Assembly: GCA_910575775.1 (NCBI GenBank)
Contig: CAJTEY010000001.1
Location: forward strand, 124,001-188,000
DNA: 64,000 nucleotides
Reading direction: 5' to 3'
Source: Lachnospiraceae bacterium
Lineage (GTDB): Bacteria; Bacillota; Clostridia; Lachnospirales; Lachnospiraceae
Shown: positions 28,701 through 36,622 of the stretch, one piece after another
How the letters are laid out: each line of letters begins with the position of its first letter
Position numbering within the stretch: the stretch's first letter is position 1
Position numbers and translations under genes: made by a program
Notes under the pieces: model-generated
What the model was told of the DNA's origin: nothing
Databases searched by the model: none
The model's input: the letters and a program-made list of their open reading frames with translations, nothing else

Positions 28701-31700
28701 ACCACTCATGTCCTCAACCAGATGGGTATCAAAGCCGCCTAACTGCAGCGCAGTCAGACTACTACAACCGGCAAACATACCACTCATATTTTTGGCGCTG
28801 CCCGTATCAAAACCACTCACATCCAAATCCGTAAGGCTATTGCAGCCGAAGAACATACGGCTCATATCTCTGGACTGTGCCGTTCTGAAATGGGACAGAT
28901 CCAGCCTGGTAAGTGAACTGCAGCCGGAAAACATATCCTGCACACGTCTCTCGTCATACGGTCCTTTGATCATGTATTCCCCAAAGCTGCTTATATCCAG
29001 ATCCGTCAGACTGCTGCAGTCCTGGAACATGCCTGCCATGCCTCCCACCTTTTCCGTCGTAAAGCTGCTCAAATCCAGACTGTCGAGACTGCGGCAATTT
29101 TTAAACATGTTTTGCATATTTGTCACACTGCCAGTTTCAAAGTTACTCAGATCAAGGCTGGACAGAGCAATACAGTCTTCAAACATCCCTCCCATATTCC
29201 CTACATTTCCCGTATCAAAACTGCTTACATCCAGATTTGTCAAAGAACGGCAGCCGAAAAACATTTCCTCCATATTCGTTACATTTCCCGTCTTAAAATC
29301 GTTTAGATTCAAGTCAGTCAGAGAACGACAGCCGGAAAACAACTCACTCATATTGGTGATTCTGCTGGTATCAAATTCACTCAGATCCAGGCTCTTAAGA
29401 TTAACACAGTTTTTAAAAATACCTCCTATGTTTTCTGCGCTTCCCCGCAGCTTTAACGACTGCAAAGCGGTACACGAGCTGAACAGATTATGGATATCAT
29501 AAGCCTTGATCTGGCACATGTTCAGTTCCTTAAGTGCCGTACATCCATAAAACATATTTCCCATGCTGTTGGCGGACATCCCAGAATTCATCGCCCCCGT
29601 GTCGAAATTGGATATATCAAGTTTTTCCAAAGAAACACAACCCTTAAACATGCTTTCCATGTAGCCTGTCTTCCCCGTATGAAAGCTGCTCACATCCAGG
29701 TCGGCAAGCTTCTTGCATCCCTCAAACATACTCACCATGTTCTGAACCCTGTCCGTATGAAAAATTCGAAGATCCAGAACCGTAAGGCTGCGGCAATTCT
29801 TAAACATATAGCACATTGACGTCACGTTCGCCGTATTCAGACCATCCAGGTTCAGTTCCTCCAGAGCGTAACAGCCCTCAAACATGCAGGACATATCTGT
29901 TACTTTACCCGCTTTCAGGCCGGACAGATCTATGCTTTTCAGATTTCTGCAGTTATAAAACATGCGCGTCGTGTTGGTAATCCCACTCACCCTAACTTCC
30001 GCCGTAAGAATCCTGTAATCTTCGGCCCACGGAGGAGTCATCTGATCCCAGAACACCGCGTCCTCTTCCGCATAATCCCCGGTTCCCTCTACTGTCAATT
30101 TGCCCTTTTTGTCTATCGACCAGGAAATCTCGTTTATTTTTCCGCTGTCGACCACCTCAGCCGGAGGTTCCGTAGCGTCTCCGATTTGCAGGACACCGTT
30201 CCTATATCTGATACTGTAATTTCCCGCGACTTCATCTGCCACAGCCGCTCCATAGGGTATAATGGCGTATGTTCCCGCCTGATCCAGCGCAATTTTACTT
30301 TCCTCCGTGCCATATTTAAGCGTCGGCCGTATCGCCAGCGTGTCCGTCCCGGCCATTTCACTGACTTCACAGGTCAATGTGCTGAGAACCGGCAGAGAAC
30401 CGCCAAGCGCCACGTTCACCGACGGCGCCGTGACCGTCACTTCTTTACGGGCAATGCGGAATGCATATGTGGTTTTCTTACAGATATATTTCTCCTCATC
30501 CAGCCCCGAAATCTGAAATGTCAGCGTATAACTTCCTGCCTGAACCGGCGCGTTCGCACTTTCCGCATATGCACTGCCATCTGTCAGAGTCCCGGAATAA
30601 ACGCCGGAAAGCACAACCCCCGGGATTGCCGTTCCCGCCGCATCCGTGACAGCGGCAGTCCCTTCATATGTAAACGGATTACCGTCATATTCCTTTCCTG
30701 CCACCGTGATCCCGGTAACAGAAACAAGCTGCTTCGTTTTTCCGTCTCCCGGATAGCCGTTTTTATATAACACAATGCTCTCACTCAGACCAATTGGCAG
30801 CTCACGGTACTCTGTCCCGTCTTCCGTGTACCATTTCCCTGCTTGATCAGGCAGCCTCTCCCTGATCAGGCAGTTGACTGGCGTGCAGATATACTCCATT
30901 TTCTCCAGCTCCCAGATATCCATCGGGTCACCTGTACAATATCCCATGTCAAAGCTGCTCAGATCCAACCGTTTCAGACTATTACAGCCACTAAACATTT
31001 TTCTCATATTTTCTGTATTTCGTGTGTCAAAACCAGTCAGATCCAAATCCTTCAGTCTGCCACAGTAATAAAACATAGAAGACATATTTTCCACTCTGGA
31101 TGTGTCGAAACAGCTTAGATCCAAATCCTCCAGTTTGTCACAGTAAGAAAACATCGAAGACATATTTTCCACCTTGGATGTGTCGAAACAGCTAACGTCC
31201 AGCGTCGTCAGATTCTGGCATTCGGAAAACATGCCGCCCATGTCTGTTACGCTGCTCGTATCAAAGTTTTCAGCATCCATATTCAATATAGATGTTGAAT
31301 AAAACATCATATTCATGTTCGTCACATTGACAGAATTAAAATGACCAAGCTTTATATTTCTTCCGCATCCGGCAAACATCCATGACGTATCTGTCACATT
31401 TTCCATGTTAAAATGACTGATATCCAGATCAGACAGACACCCGTTCCTCCAGATCGGTTTCACCGTTCCGCTATCGTCAACACCACTTTCATAGCCTCCC
31501 ACGCAGAACATCCCACTCATATTTGTAACAAGGCTGGTGTCAAATCCGCTCAAATCCAGCTCTCCCAGGGATCTACAGCCACCAAACATACCTTCCATAT
31601 TTGTGACACAGCTCGTGTCAAATCCGCTCAGATCCAGTCCCCTTAGGGATTTACATCTGCTAAACATACCACTCATATCTGTGACACGGCTCGTGTCAAG

Positions 31701-32582
31701 TCCTGCCAGATCAACATCCGTCAGGCTGCTGCAGCCAGAAAACATATGTTCTGTCGAAGTTATGCCCGTCACTTTTACAATCACGGACGTCACGTCCTCT
31801 CTGTCTGCCCATGGAGGCGCAATATTGCCGTCCCCATAGTCCCCGGTTCCCTCAATCGTGAGGGTTCCTTCCTCAATCTTCCAAATAATGTCATTCACTT
31901 TACCCGAATTAACCGCTTTTCCGACAGACTGCCCCTCTTCTGCCATTACTTCCACGTTCCTATCATTCGCTGAGACGCTGCCCGGCATTTCTTCCATAGG
32001 CTGCTCCTCGGGGGACTCCACTCCCGGCTGAGCCGGATTTTCTCCTTCTGTCTCTTCCGTATCAGTGTCATCCGACGGCTTCTGTGACGCATCGGGTGTC
32101 TCTTCTTTGCCGGAATCCCCGCTATTTCCTGTTTCGTCCTCGTCACTCAGATTCCCAGACGTATCTGGCCCTGTTTCTTCTTCCGGCGTATCCGGCACCG
32201 TTTCTCCTTCTGACGTATCCGGCTCTGTTTCTCCTCCCGGCGTATCCGGCCCGGTTTCTCCTTCTGACGTATCCGGCCCTGTTTCTCCTTCTGGCGTATC
32301 CGGCCCGGTTTCTCCTTCTGAGGTATCCGGCCCTGTTTCTCCCTCCGACGTATCCGGCACTCTTTCTCCTACTGACGTATCTGTCTCTGGCTTTTGCTCC
32401 TGGTACTCCGCTTTCGGATTCCCCTGTGCTTCTTTGCCAATTCCTGACGCAGATGTCAGTATTTCTGTCTCCGCTGCGGACACCGGCATTTTTGTCATTG
32501 TCACTGTCATTGCGCAAGCAAGCAAAATTGCCATCCCTCTTTTCCAGAATACCTTCCCTTTTTTGCCAAGCATAGCTTTCAC
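25773..32582 (-). CDS. BspA-like leucine-rich-repeat giant surface protein
   Basis: A 2269-residue secreted protein. It has a signal peptide (about 1-37, KRGMAILLACAMTVTMT...VSAAE) and a Pro/Asp/Thr/Glu-rich stalk with ~7 copies of a 9-residue unit (G/V-PDT-S/P-EGET, about 76-142). Two BspA/DUF285 blocks follow (about 274-560 and 860-1380), built of ~24-residue units like DLSGFDTSxVTNMSGMF. MBG-like YDG domains (about 640-740, 1460-1560) come next, then ~8 repeats with the YTGKAIRPEVRV...DYTVAYKNN pattern (about 1650-2260). It ends GFLWWWR, with no LPXTG or transmembrane anchor. BspA proteins bind host matrix or microbes in known cases; adhesion here is inferred. The ATG follows AAGGAG. Its promoter contains a G10 tract suggesting phase variation. 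Confidence 0.9.
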   Translation of the reverse strand: MKAMLGKKGKVFWKRGMAILLACAMTVTMTKMPVSAAETEILTSASGIGKEAQGNPKAEYQEQKPETDTSVGERVPDTSEGETGPDTSEGETGPDTPEGETGPDTSEGETGPDTPGGETEPDTSEGETVPDTPEEETGPDTSGNLSDEDETGNSGDSGKEETPDASQKPSDDTDTEETEGENPAQPGVESPEEQPMEEMPGSVSANDRNVEVMAEEGQSVGKAVNSGKVNDIIWKIEEGTLTIEGTGDYGDGNIAPPWADREDVTSVIVKVTGITSTEHMFSGCSSLTDVDLAGLDTSRVTDMSGMFSRCKSLRGLDLSGFDTSCVTNMEGMFGGCRSLGELDLSGFDTSLVTNMSGMFCVGGYESGVDDSGTVKPIWRNGCLSDLDISHFNMENVTDTSWMFAGCGRNIKLGHFNSVNVTNMNMMFYSTSILNMDAENFDTSSVTDMGGMFSECQNLTTLDVSCFDTSKVENMSSMFSYCDKLEDLDLSCFDTSRVENMSSMFYYCGRLKDLDLTGFDTRNTENMRKMFSGCNSLKRLDLSSFDMGYCTGDPMDIWELEKMEYICTPVNCLIRERLPDQAGKWYTEDGTEYRELPIGLSESIVLYKNGYPGDGKTKQLVSVTGITVAGKEYDGNPFTYEGTAAVTDAAGTAIPGVVLSGVYSGTLTDGSAYAESANAPVQAGSYTLTFQISGLDEEKYICKKTTYAFRIARKEVTVTAPSVNVALGGSLPVLSTLTCEVSEMAGTDTLAIRPTLKYGTEESKIALDQAGTYAIIPYGAAVADEVAGNYSIRYRNGVLQIGDATEPPAEVVDSGKINEISWSIDKKGKLTVEGTGDYAEEDAVFWDQMTPPWAEDYRILTAEVRVSGITNTTRMFYNCRNLKSIDLSGLKAGKVTDMSCMFEGCYALEELNLDGLNTANVTSMCYMFKNCRSLTVLDLRIFHTDRVQNMVSMFEGCKKLADLDVSSFHTGKTGYMESMFKGCVSLEKLDISNFDTGAMNSGMSANSMGNMFYGCTALKELNMCQIKAYDIHNLFSSCTALQSLKLRGSAENIGGIFKNCVNLKSLDLSEFDTSRITNMSELFSGCRSLTDLNLNDFKTGNVTNMEEMFFGCRSLTNLDVSSFDTGNVGNMGGMFEDCIALSSLDLSNFETGSVTNMQNMFKNCRSLDSLDLSSFTTEKVGGMAGMFQDCSSLTDLDISSFGEYMIKGPYDERRVQDMFSGCSSLTRLDLSHFRTAQSRDMSRMFFGCNSLTDLDVSGFDTGSAKNMSGMFAGCSSLTALQLGGFDTHLVEDMSGMFEGCSNLTDVNVSSFDIGFLKNMSRMFADCEALTSLDLSSFQRPAVVNINRNADMTGMFSGCSSLVDLDMRNFNMDRIYSYVENLFAGCSSLSILYTPVNCVTKVPLPSQTGDQWKSADGRIYMELPQKKAESILIYKNGYLDDGAGGLKKIVTVSGVSVTSKLYDGEASPYSGAAVITDSEGNVIADLAPVYRYSGTRADGTVYTETAEAPTQAGSYRLSVELSGTATQQYALRKNIYSFQIRQREVKISVSSLTLEPGAQPPEDADIKWEAEGFLEGDTWHREPSFRYIPALASPLQPGRYQIIPYGADAGNNYHMSYKSGVLLVGGFGDVLPGDLPSDGVIPEGLWIAGLSDTGYAYTGKAIRPEVRVYDYKTLLREKVDYTVAYKNNTKADKASVAKTAPTVTVTGKGNYTGKETQTFRILPLDIGGTEADGNFAADDMAVAYSNKPQKPAPVLIWNDTKLKNRTDYTYTYVSGTDGGKLDSVKEPGVYWIEIAGKGNFKGSRRLRLLVTDTLKPVSKLSVGGVKAQPYTGDALMPQITVKDGKTTLTENTHYTVAYSRNTAVGTAYAVVTGIETAGYCGAKRISFKITGTPIKKAVVTGLAEKEFSYGGVAITPKVSLSLKVKKDGVTVDTLLREGTDYTVDWQKNREAGTASAIFTGKGAYTGTMKKSFKILPFDLTADKESRVTVALLQESVPYAKGGAKPAVSLTFRRDDGSTQVLTEGKDYTLTFKNHKALNDGSDTEKLPAVTIKGKGCFKGTYGKALTYTITKQELGKLKLSAQDKTYQNKKNGYVTKVTVTDLDGTVLRAGTDYDKNVMYTYQDETTVQNISGGGSAVRAAGTVVNTEDIIPAGTVLRVTVKGKDGGNYTGTLSGEYRISKSSISSAAVSVPKQVYTGQEITLDKEDITVKVKGRPIDENQERSQWEIVPGSYKNNVKKGTASVTIKGADNYGGEKTVKFTIKPKGFLWWWR
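32157..32357 (-). repeat. 27-bp tandem coding repeat in the BspA-like stalk
   Basis: About seven in-frame 27-bp units encode G/V-P-D-T-S/P-E-G-E-T, with very similar DNA (core TATCCGGCCCTGTTTCTCC on the plus strand). As the unit is a multiple of three, slippage would change stalk length without breaking the frame. Confidence 0.85.
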
Positions 32583-32608
32583 CTTATCTCCTTATCTGAT
32601 TATTTAAA

Positions 32609-32641
32609 AAAAGCAGCCGAGTAACGCTCTCTGCTGCTTTT
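32609..32641 (-). promoter_or_regulatory. 5'-terminal hairpin with U-run in the BspA-like mRNA
   Basis: On the minus strand, AAAAGCAGC pairs with GCTGCTTTT, with an inner GAG/CTC pairing, followed by a T-run. It begins almost at the predicted transcript start (~32636), too early for ordinary termination, so an mRNA-stability or early-attenuation role is more likely. Confidence 0.5.
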
Positions 32642-32642
32642 C

Positions 32643-32673
32643 ATTATACCCCCCCCCCTAAATTTTCTGTCAA
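32643..32673 (-). promoter_or_regulatory. Promoter with G10 homopolymer spacer (probable phase-variable switch)
   Basis: On the minus strand: a perfect -35 TTGACA (32668-32673), then GAAAATTTA plus ten G (tract 32649-32658), then a perfect -10 TATAAT (32643-32648). The spacer is 19 bp; eight G would give the optimal 17. Homopolymer tracts between -35 and -10 switch transcription by slipped-strand mispairing in known cases (Bordetella fim, Neisseria porA/opc). Confidence 0.8.
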
Positions 32674-32799
32674 TATACATGACAGTTCTGAGGATTTTAC
32701 CTATTGCTTCTCCATTCCTGGCATAGCTTCCCGCCCTGTAAAGAATGAGCGCTTTCTCACGTTTCTCTATCTAAGCAATTCCAACCGCCCCATAATAAA

Positions 32800-32833
32800 A
32801 GAGGCTGCGCACAAATCCGATGCCGCAGCCTCT
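32800..32833 (-). terminator. Intrinsic terminator after the PH-like gene
   Basis: On the minus strand, AGAGGCTGCG pairs perfectly with CGCAGCCTCT (10 bp) and is followed by TTTATT. It lies 7 bp after the stop codon. Confidence 0.8.
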
Positions 32834-32839
32834 GTGTCC

Positions 32840-33220
32840 TTACAGTCCAGCCTTATTCCGAAGAAACTCCATCCACTCTTTTCTCTTCATGACAGAACAT
32901 CTATGTTTCACGTTCTTTCCCTTTTCCGGGTCGTAGCAGATCACCATAAGCCCTGTAGGGATTAAAGGAAGCAGCCCTCCCACATTGACAAGCTTCATCT
33001 CCTTGATGTCGCTGTATTTCACGGAAAAGTTGCTTACGCCAAGCAGTCCCCCGGTAAAGATAAACTTCTCCTCCGTGAAGAAGAAATTACCTCTCGTCTG
33101 CGACATCATTTCCCATAAATCGCCCTTCGTATGTTCAATGATGTGATCCTCATCACTCATATACCCGGCCTCTCTCAGAGATTTCTCCCACTTACCTACC
33201 GTTCCTAAATCCAGTTTCAT
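32840..33220 (-). CDS. PH/GRAM-like domain protein
   Basis: A 126-residue cytosolic protein. The N-terminal ~35 residues are helical; the rest reads as alternating strands (NFFFTEEKFIFTGGLLGVSN, FSVKYSDIKEMKLVNVGG, GLMVICYDPEKGK) with a C-terminal helix KRKEWMEFLRNKAG. This is the layout of bacterial PH-like or GRAM domains. The function is unknown; some relatives are membrane-associated stress proteins. GGTGG lies 8 nt before the ATG. It is monocistronic, with its own terminator, between carB and the BspA-like gene. Confidence 0.6.
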   Translation of the reverse strand: MKLDLGTVGKWEKSLREAGYMSDEDHIIEHTKGDLWEMMSQTRGNFFFTEEKFIFTGGLLGVSNFSVKYSDIKEMKLVNVGGLLPLIPTGLMVICYDPEKGKNVKHRCSVMKRKEWMEFLRNKAGL

Positions 33221-33280
33221 TGTTCATCCACCCTTTCATACATTTTTTTCTATCATAACACTGTTCTTTAGAAAAAGCCA

Positions 33281-36200
33281 TTATTCTTTGTCGTGTATCT
33301 CCCCGTGCAGTTCCTGCAAGGACTTCACTTCGCTGCCCTTGTGAGTTTTCAGGTAGTGAATACCCTCCGCCGTCACCTTCGCCGCCGCAACCGTGGTGAT
33401 ATAAGGCGCTTTCGCCTTGATCGCCGCCTTGCGCAGATAGCTGTCATCATGCACGCTGTCCTTGCCCACGGGAGAGTTGATAATCAGATCGAAATCCCCG
33501 TTGGTGATCATGTCGCCCACGTTAGGACGCCCCTCGTAGAGCTTCTTCGCCTTCGTGGCGGGAACCCCTGCTGCCGTAATCAGATTGTAAGTGCCTTCGG
33601 TGGCCACGATTTTAAACCCGTCTTCCGCCAGGTTCTTCGCCACTTCCACCGCCTCATCCTTATCTTTTTTATTCACAGAAATCAAAACCGTTCCCTCAAG
33701 CGGAAGCTTTGACTGCACCGCCTCCTGCGCTTTGAAGAAGGCTTCGCCGTAAGAGCGGGAAAGCCCGAGCACTTCGCCCGTGGAGCGCATTTCGGGTCCC
33801 AGAATCGGGTCCACCTCGGGGAACATGTTGAAGGGGAACACCGCCTCCTTCACACCGTAATTCGGTATCACCTGTTCTTTTAATCCCGGAACCGGCGACG
33901 GACGCCCCGTAAGCTCCGAGGTAATGATATCCGTGGCAAGAGGCACCATGCGTATATTGCAGACCTTGGACACAAGCGGCACGGTGCGGGACGCCCTCGG
34001 ATTCGCCTCCAGCACGAACACCTTGCCGTTCTCGATGGCGTACTGCATGTTCATCAGCCCTTTGACATGCATCTCCTCCGCAATCTTCCTCGTGTACTCC
34101 TTGATCGTCTCCACGCTCTCCGCCGGAATATGCACGGAAGGAATAATACATGCCGAATCGCCGGAGTGAATGCCCGCCAGCTCGATATGTTCCATCACTG
34201 CGGGAACAAAAGCGTGGGAACCGTCGCTGATGGCGTCCGCCTCGCACTCCAGAGCGTGATTTAAGAAACGGTCAATCAAAATCGGCCTGTCGGGCGTCAC
34301 GCCCACCGCCGCATTCATGTATTCCGTCAGACTTGCGTCATCGTAGACCACTTCCATCCCTCTGCCGCCCAGCACATAGGAAGGACGCACCATCACCGGG
34401 TAGCCGATCCGCGCCGCAATGCCGAGCGCTTCCTCCACCGTGGTAGCCATACCCGACTCCGGCATGGGAATGTCCAGTTTCTCCATCATGGCGCGGAACT
34501 GGTCGCGGTCCTCCGCCAGATCAATGACCGAGGGGGACGTGCCCAGAATCCGCACCCCGTTCTGTTCCAGTTCGGATGCAAGATTGAGGGGCGTCTGTCC
34601 GCCAAACTGTGCAATCACGCCCAGTGGCTTTTCCTTGTTATAAATGCTCAGCACGTCCTCCAGCGTCAGCGGCTCAAAATACAGCTTATCGGAAGTGTCG
34701 TAATCCGTGGACACCGTCTCCGGGTTACAGTTCACGATGATCGTCTCGAATCCAAGCTTTTTAAGCGCCATTGCCGCGTGTACACAGCAGTAGTCGAACT
34801 CGATGCCCTGCCCGATCCGGTTGGGGCCGCCGCCCAATATCATAATCTTCTGTTTTTCCTCATTCACCGGGTTCTTATCCGGCGCGTTGTAGGTGGAATA
34901 ATAGTAGGCGCTGTTCTCCGTACCGCTGACATGCACACCCTCCCATGCCTCCTCCACCCCGAGCGAAAGTCGGCGGTTACGGATATCCGCCTCGGGAATC
35001 TCCAGAAGCTGGCTCAGATATTTATCGGAGAAGCCGTCCTTCTTCGCTGTGACAAGCATTTCATCGGGGAGCATCTCTCCCTTATGCAGTAAAATAGCTT
35101 CCTCTTCCTCCACCAGTTCCTTCATCTGCTCGATAAAGTAAGCCTTGACCTTGGTTATCTCAAAAATCTCTTCCACCGTCGCGCCTTTGCGCAGCGCCTC
35201 GTACATGAGGAAGTGACGCTCACTGGAAGGCGTGTTCAGCCTGCGCAGCAGCTCCTCTTTCGGCAGCGTATCAAAATCCTTCGCGTGGCCCAGCCCGTAA
35301 CGCCCCGTCTCAAGGGAACGGATGGCCTTCTGGAACGCTTCCTTATATGTTTTGCCGATGCTCATAACCTCGCCCACGGCGCGCATCTGGGTGCCCAGCT
35401 TGTCCTCCACACCCTTGAACTTTTCAAAGGCCCAGCGGGCAAACTTGATCACCACATAATCGCCGTCCGGCACATATTTATCCAAAGTTCCGTACTTGCC
35501 GCAAGGAATGTCCTTCAAGGTAAGGCCAGCTGCCAGCATGGAAGACACAAGGGCGATCGGGAATCCTGTCGCCTTACTCGCCAGCGCGGAAGAGCGCGAG
35601 GTACGGGGATTGATTTCAATTACAATAATACGGTCCGAAACGGGATCATGGGCAAACTGCACGTTGGTGCCGCCGATCACCTGCACCGATTCCACGATTT
35701 TGTATGCCTGCTCCTGCAAACGCTTCTGGCACTCCTCAGAGATCGTCAGCATGGGCGCGGAGCAGAAAGAATCTCCCGTATGAACCCCCAGAGGATCTAT
35801 GTTTTCAATGAAGCAGACAGTAATGATGTTGTTGTCCGCATCCCGAACCACCTCAAGCTCCAGCTCTTCCCAGCCCAGAATGGACTCCTCCACCAGCACC
35901 TGCCCCACAAGACTTGCCTGTAACCCCCTGGCGCACACCACCTTCAGTTCGTCCTTATTATAGACAAGGCCGCCACCCGCGCCGCCCATTGTGTAGGCAG
36001 GGCGCAGCACCACAGGATAGCCCAGCTTTTCCGCGATGGAAAGCGCCTCTTCCACGGAGTATGCCACCTCGCTGCGGGCCATCTCGATGCCAAGCGCATT
36101 CATGGTCTTTTTAAATTCAATGCGGTCTTCGCCGCGCTCTATGGCATCCACCTGCACGCCGATGACCTGCACGTTATATTTTTCTAAAATACCCGCCTTG

Positions 36201-36508
36201 TTCAGTTCTGCGCAAAGATTGAGCCCGGACTGCCCTCCCAGGTTGGGAAGCAGCGCATCGGGGCGTTCCTTCGCAATGATCTGTTCTAACCGTTCTACAT
36301 TGAGCGGTTCAATATAAGTCACATCCGCTGTCTCCGGATCCGTCATAATCGTTGCCGGGTTGGAATTGACCAGCACAATCTCATATCCCAGCTTTCGGAG
36401 CGCCTTACAGGCCTGTGTCCCCGAATAGTCAAACTCACAGGCCTGTCCAATGATGATCGGGCCCGATCCGATGATTAGTACCTTGTGAATATCTGTTCTG
36501 CGTGGCAT
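33281..36508 (-). CDS. carB: Carbamoyl-phosphate synthase large subunit
   Basis: Makes carbamoyl phosphate from bicarbonate, 2 ATP and ammonia channelled from the CarA glutaminase, feeding pyrimidine and arginine synthesis. The protein has 1075 residues, normal length. It contains two tandem ATP-grasp halves, each opening with a Rossmann-like segment: KVLIIGSGPIIIGQACEFDY, and KIMILGGGPNRIGQGIEFDY near 555. An oligomerisation region separates them, and a C-terminal MGS-like allosteric domain (about 935-1070) ends it. The ATG at 36508 is chosen: GGAGG lies 6 nt before it but directly abuts the ATG at 36514, and MPRRTDIHKV matches the family start. No carA is adjacent, which is unusual. The promoter lies inside the preceding gene's terminator. 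Confidence 0.97.
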   Translation of the reverse strand: MPRRTDIHKVLIIGSGPIIIGQACEFDYSGTQACKALRKLGYEIVLVNSNPATIMTDPETADVTYIEPLNVERLEQIIAKERPDALLPNLGGQSGLNLCAELNKAGILEKYNVQVIGVQVDAIERGEDRIEFKKTMNALGIEMARSEVAYSVEEALSIAEKLGYPVVLRPAYTMGGAGGGLVYNKDELKVVCARGLQASLVGQVLVEESILGWEELELEVVRDADNNIITVCFIENIDPLGVHTGDSFCSAPMLTISEECQKRLQEQAYKIVESVQVIGGTNVQFAHDPVSDRIIVIEINPRTSRSSALASKATGFPIALVSSMLAAGLTLKDIPCGKYGTLDKYVPDGDYVVIKFARWAFEKFKGVEDKLGTQMRAVGEVMSIGKTYKEAFQKAIRSLETGRYGLGHAKDFDTLPKEELLRRLNTPSSERHFLMYEALRKGATVEEIFEITKVKAYFIEQMKELVEEEEAILLHKGEMLPDEMLVTAKKDGFSDKYLSQLLEIPEADIRNRRLSLGVEEAWEGVHVSGTENSAYYYSTYNAPDKNPVNEEKQKIMILGGGPNRIGQGIEFDYCCVHAAMALKKLGFETIIVNCNPETVSTDYDTSDKLYFEPLTLEDVLSIYNKEKPLGVIAQFGGQTPLNLASELEQNGVRILGTSPSVIDLAEDRDQFRAMMEKLDIPMPESGMATTVEEALGIAARIGYPVMVRPSYVLGGRGMEVVYDDASLTEYMNAAVGVTPDRPILIDRFLNHALECEADAISDGSHAFVPAVMEHIELAGIHSGDSACIIPSVHIPAESVETIKEYTRKIAEEMHVKGLMNMQYAIENGKVFVLEANPRASRTVPLVSKVCNIRMVPLATDIITSELTGRPSPVPGLKEQVIPNYGVKEAVFPFNMFPEVDPILGPEMRSTGEVLGLSRSYGEAFFKAQEAVQSKLPLEGTVLISVNKKDKDEAVEVAKNLAEDGFKIVATEGTYNLITAAGVPATKAKKLYEGRPNVGDMITNGDFDLIINSPVGKDSVHDDSYLRKAAIKAKAPYITTVAAAKVTAEGIHYLKTHKGSEVKSLQELHGEIHDKE

Positions 36509-36553
36509 ACTCATCCTCCGTTCTTCTGTCCATCTTTTTCTGTACTAGAAATA

Positions 36554-36582
36554 AGTATACAAAAAAATCCGCATTTTAACAA
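36554..36582 (-). promoter_or_regulatory. carB promoter embedded in the upstream terminator
   Basis: On the minus strand: TTGTTA (36577-36582), a 17-bp spacer and TATACT (36554-36559). The -35 box occupies the loop of the terminator hairpin of the preceding gene, and the T-run forms the spacer. Confidence 0.55.
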
Positions 36583-36593
36583 TGCAGATTTTC
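36561..36593 (-). terminator. Intrinsic terminator after the polysaccharide deacetylase gene
   Basis: On the minus strand, AAATCTGCATT pairs with AATGCGGATTT (one G-U pair) around a short loop and is followed by seven T. It lies 30 bp after the stop codon. Confidence 0.75.
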
Positions 36594-36622
36594 TTGAAAC
36601 ATCTTTATGGCAGAGCCGCTCC

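Noticed and set aside
28440-31760. Regularly spaced repeated DNA resembling a CRISPR-like array
   Set aside because: The ~70-bp periodicity is in frame and encodes BspA/DUF285 leucine-rich repeats; units are divergent and there are no conserved repeats with unique spacers.
32157-32357. Short direct repeats as a possible CRISPR
   Set aside because: They are contiguous 27-bp coding units without spacers.
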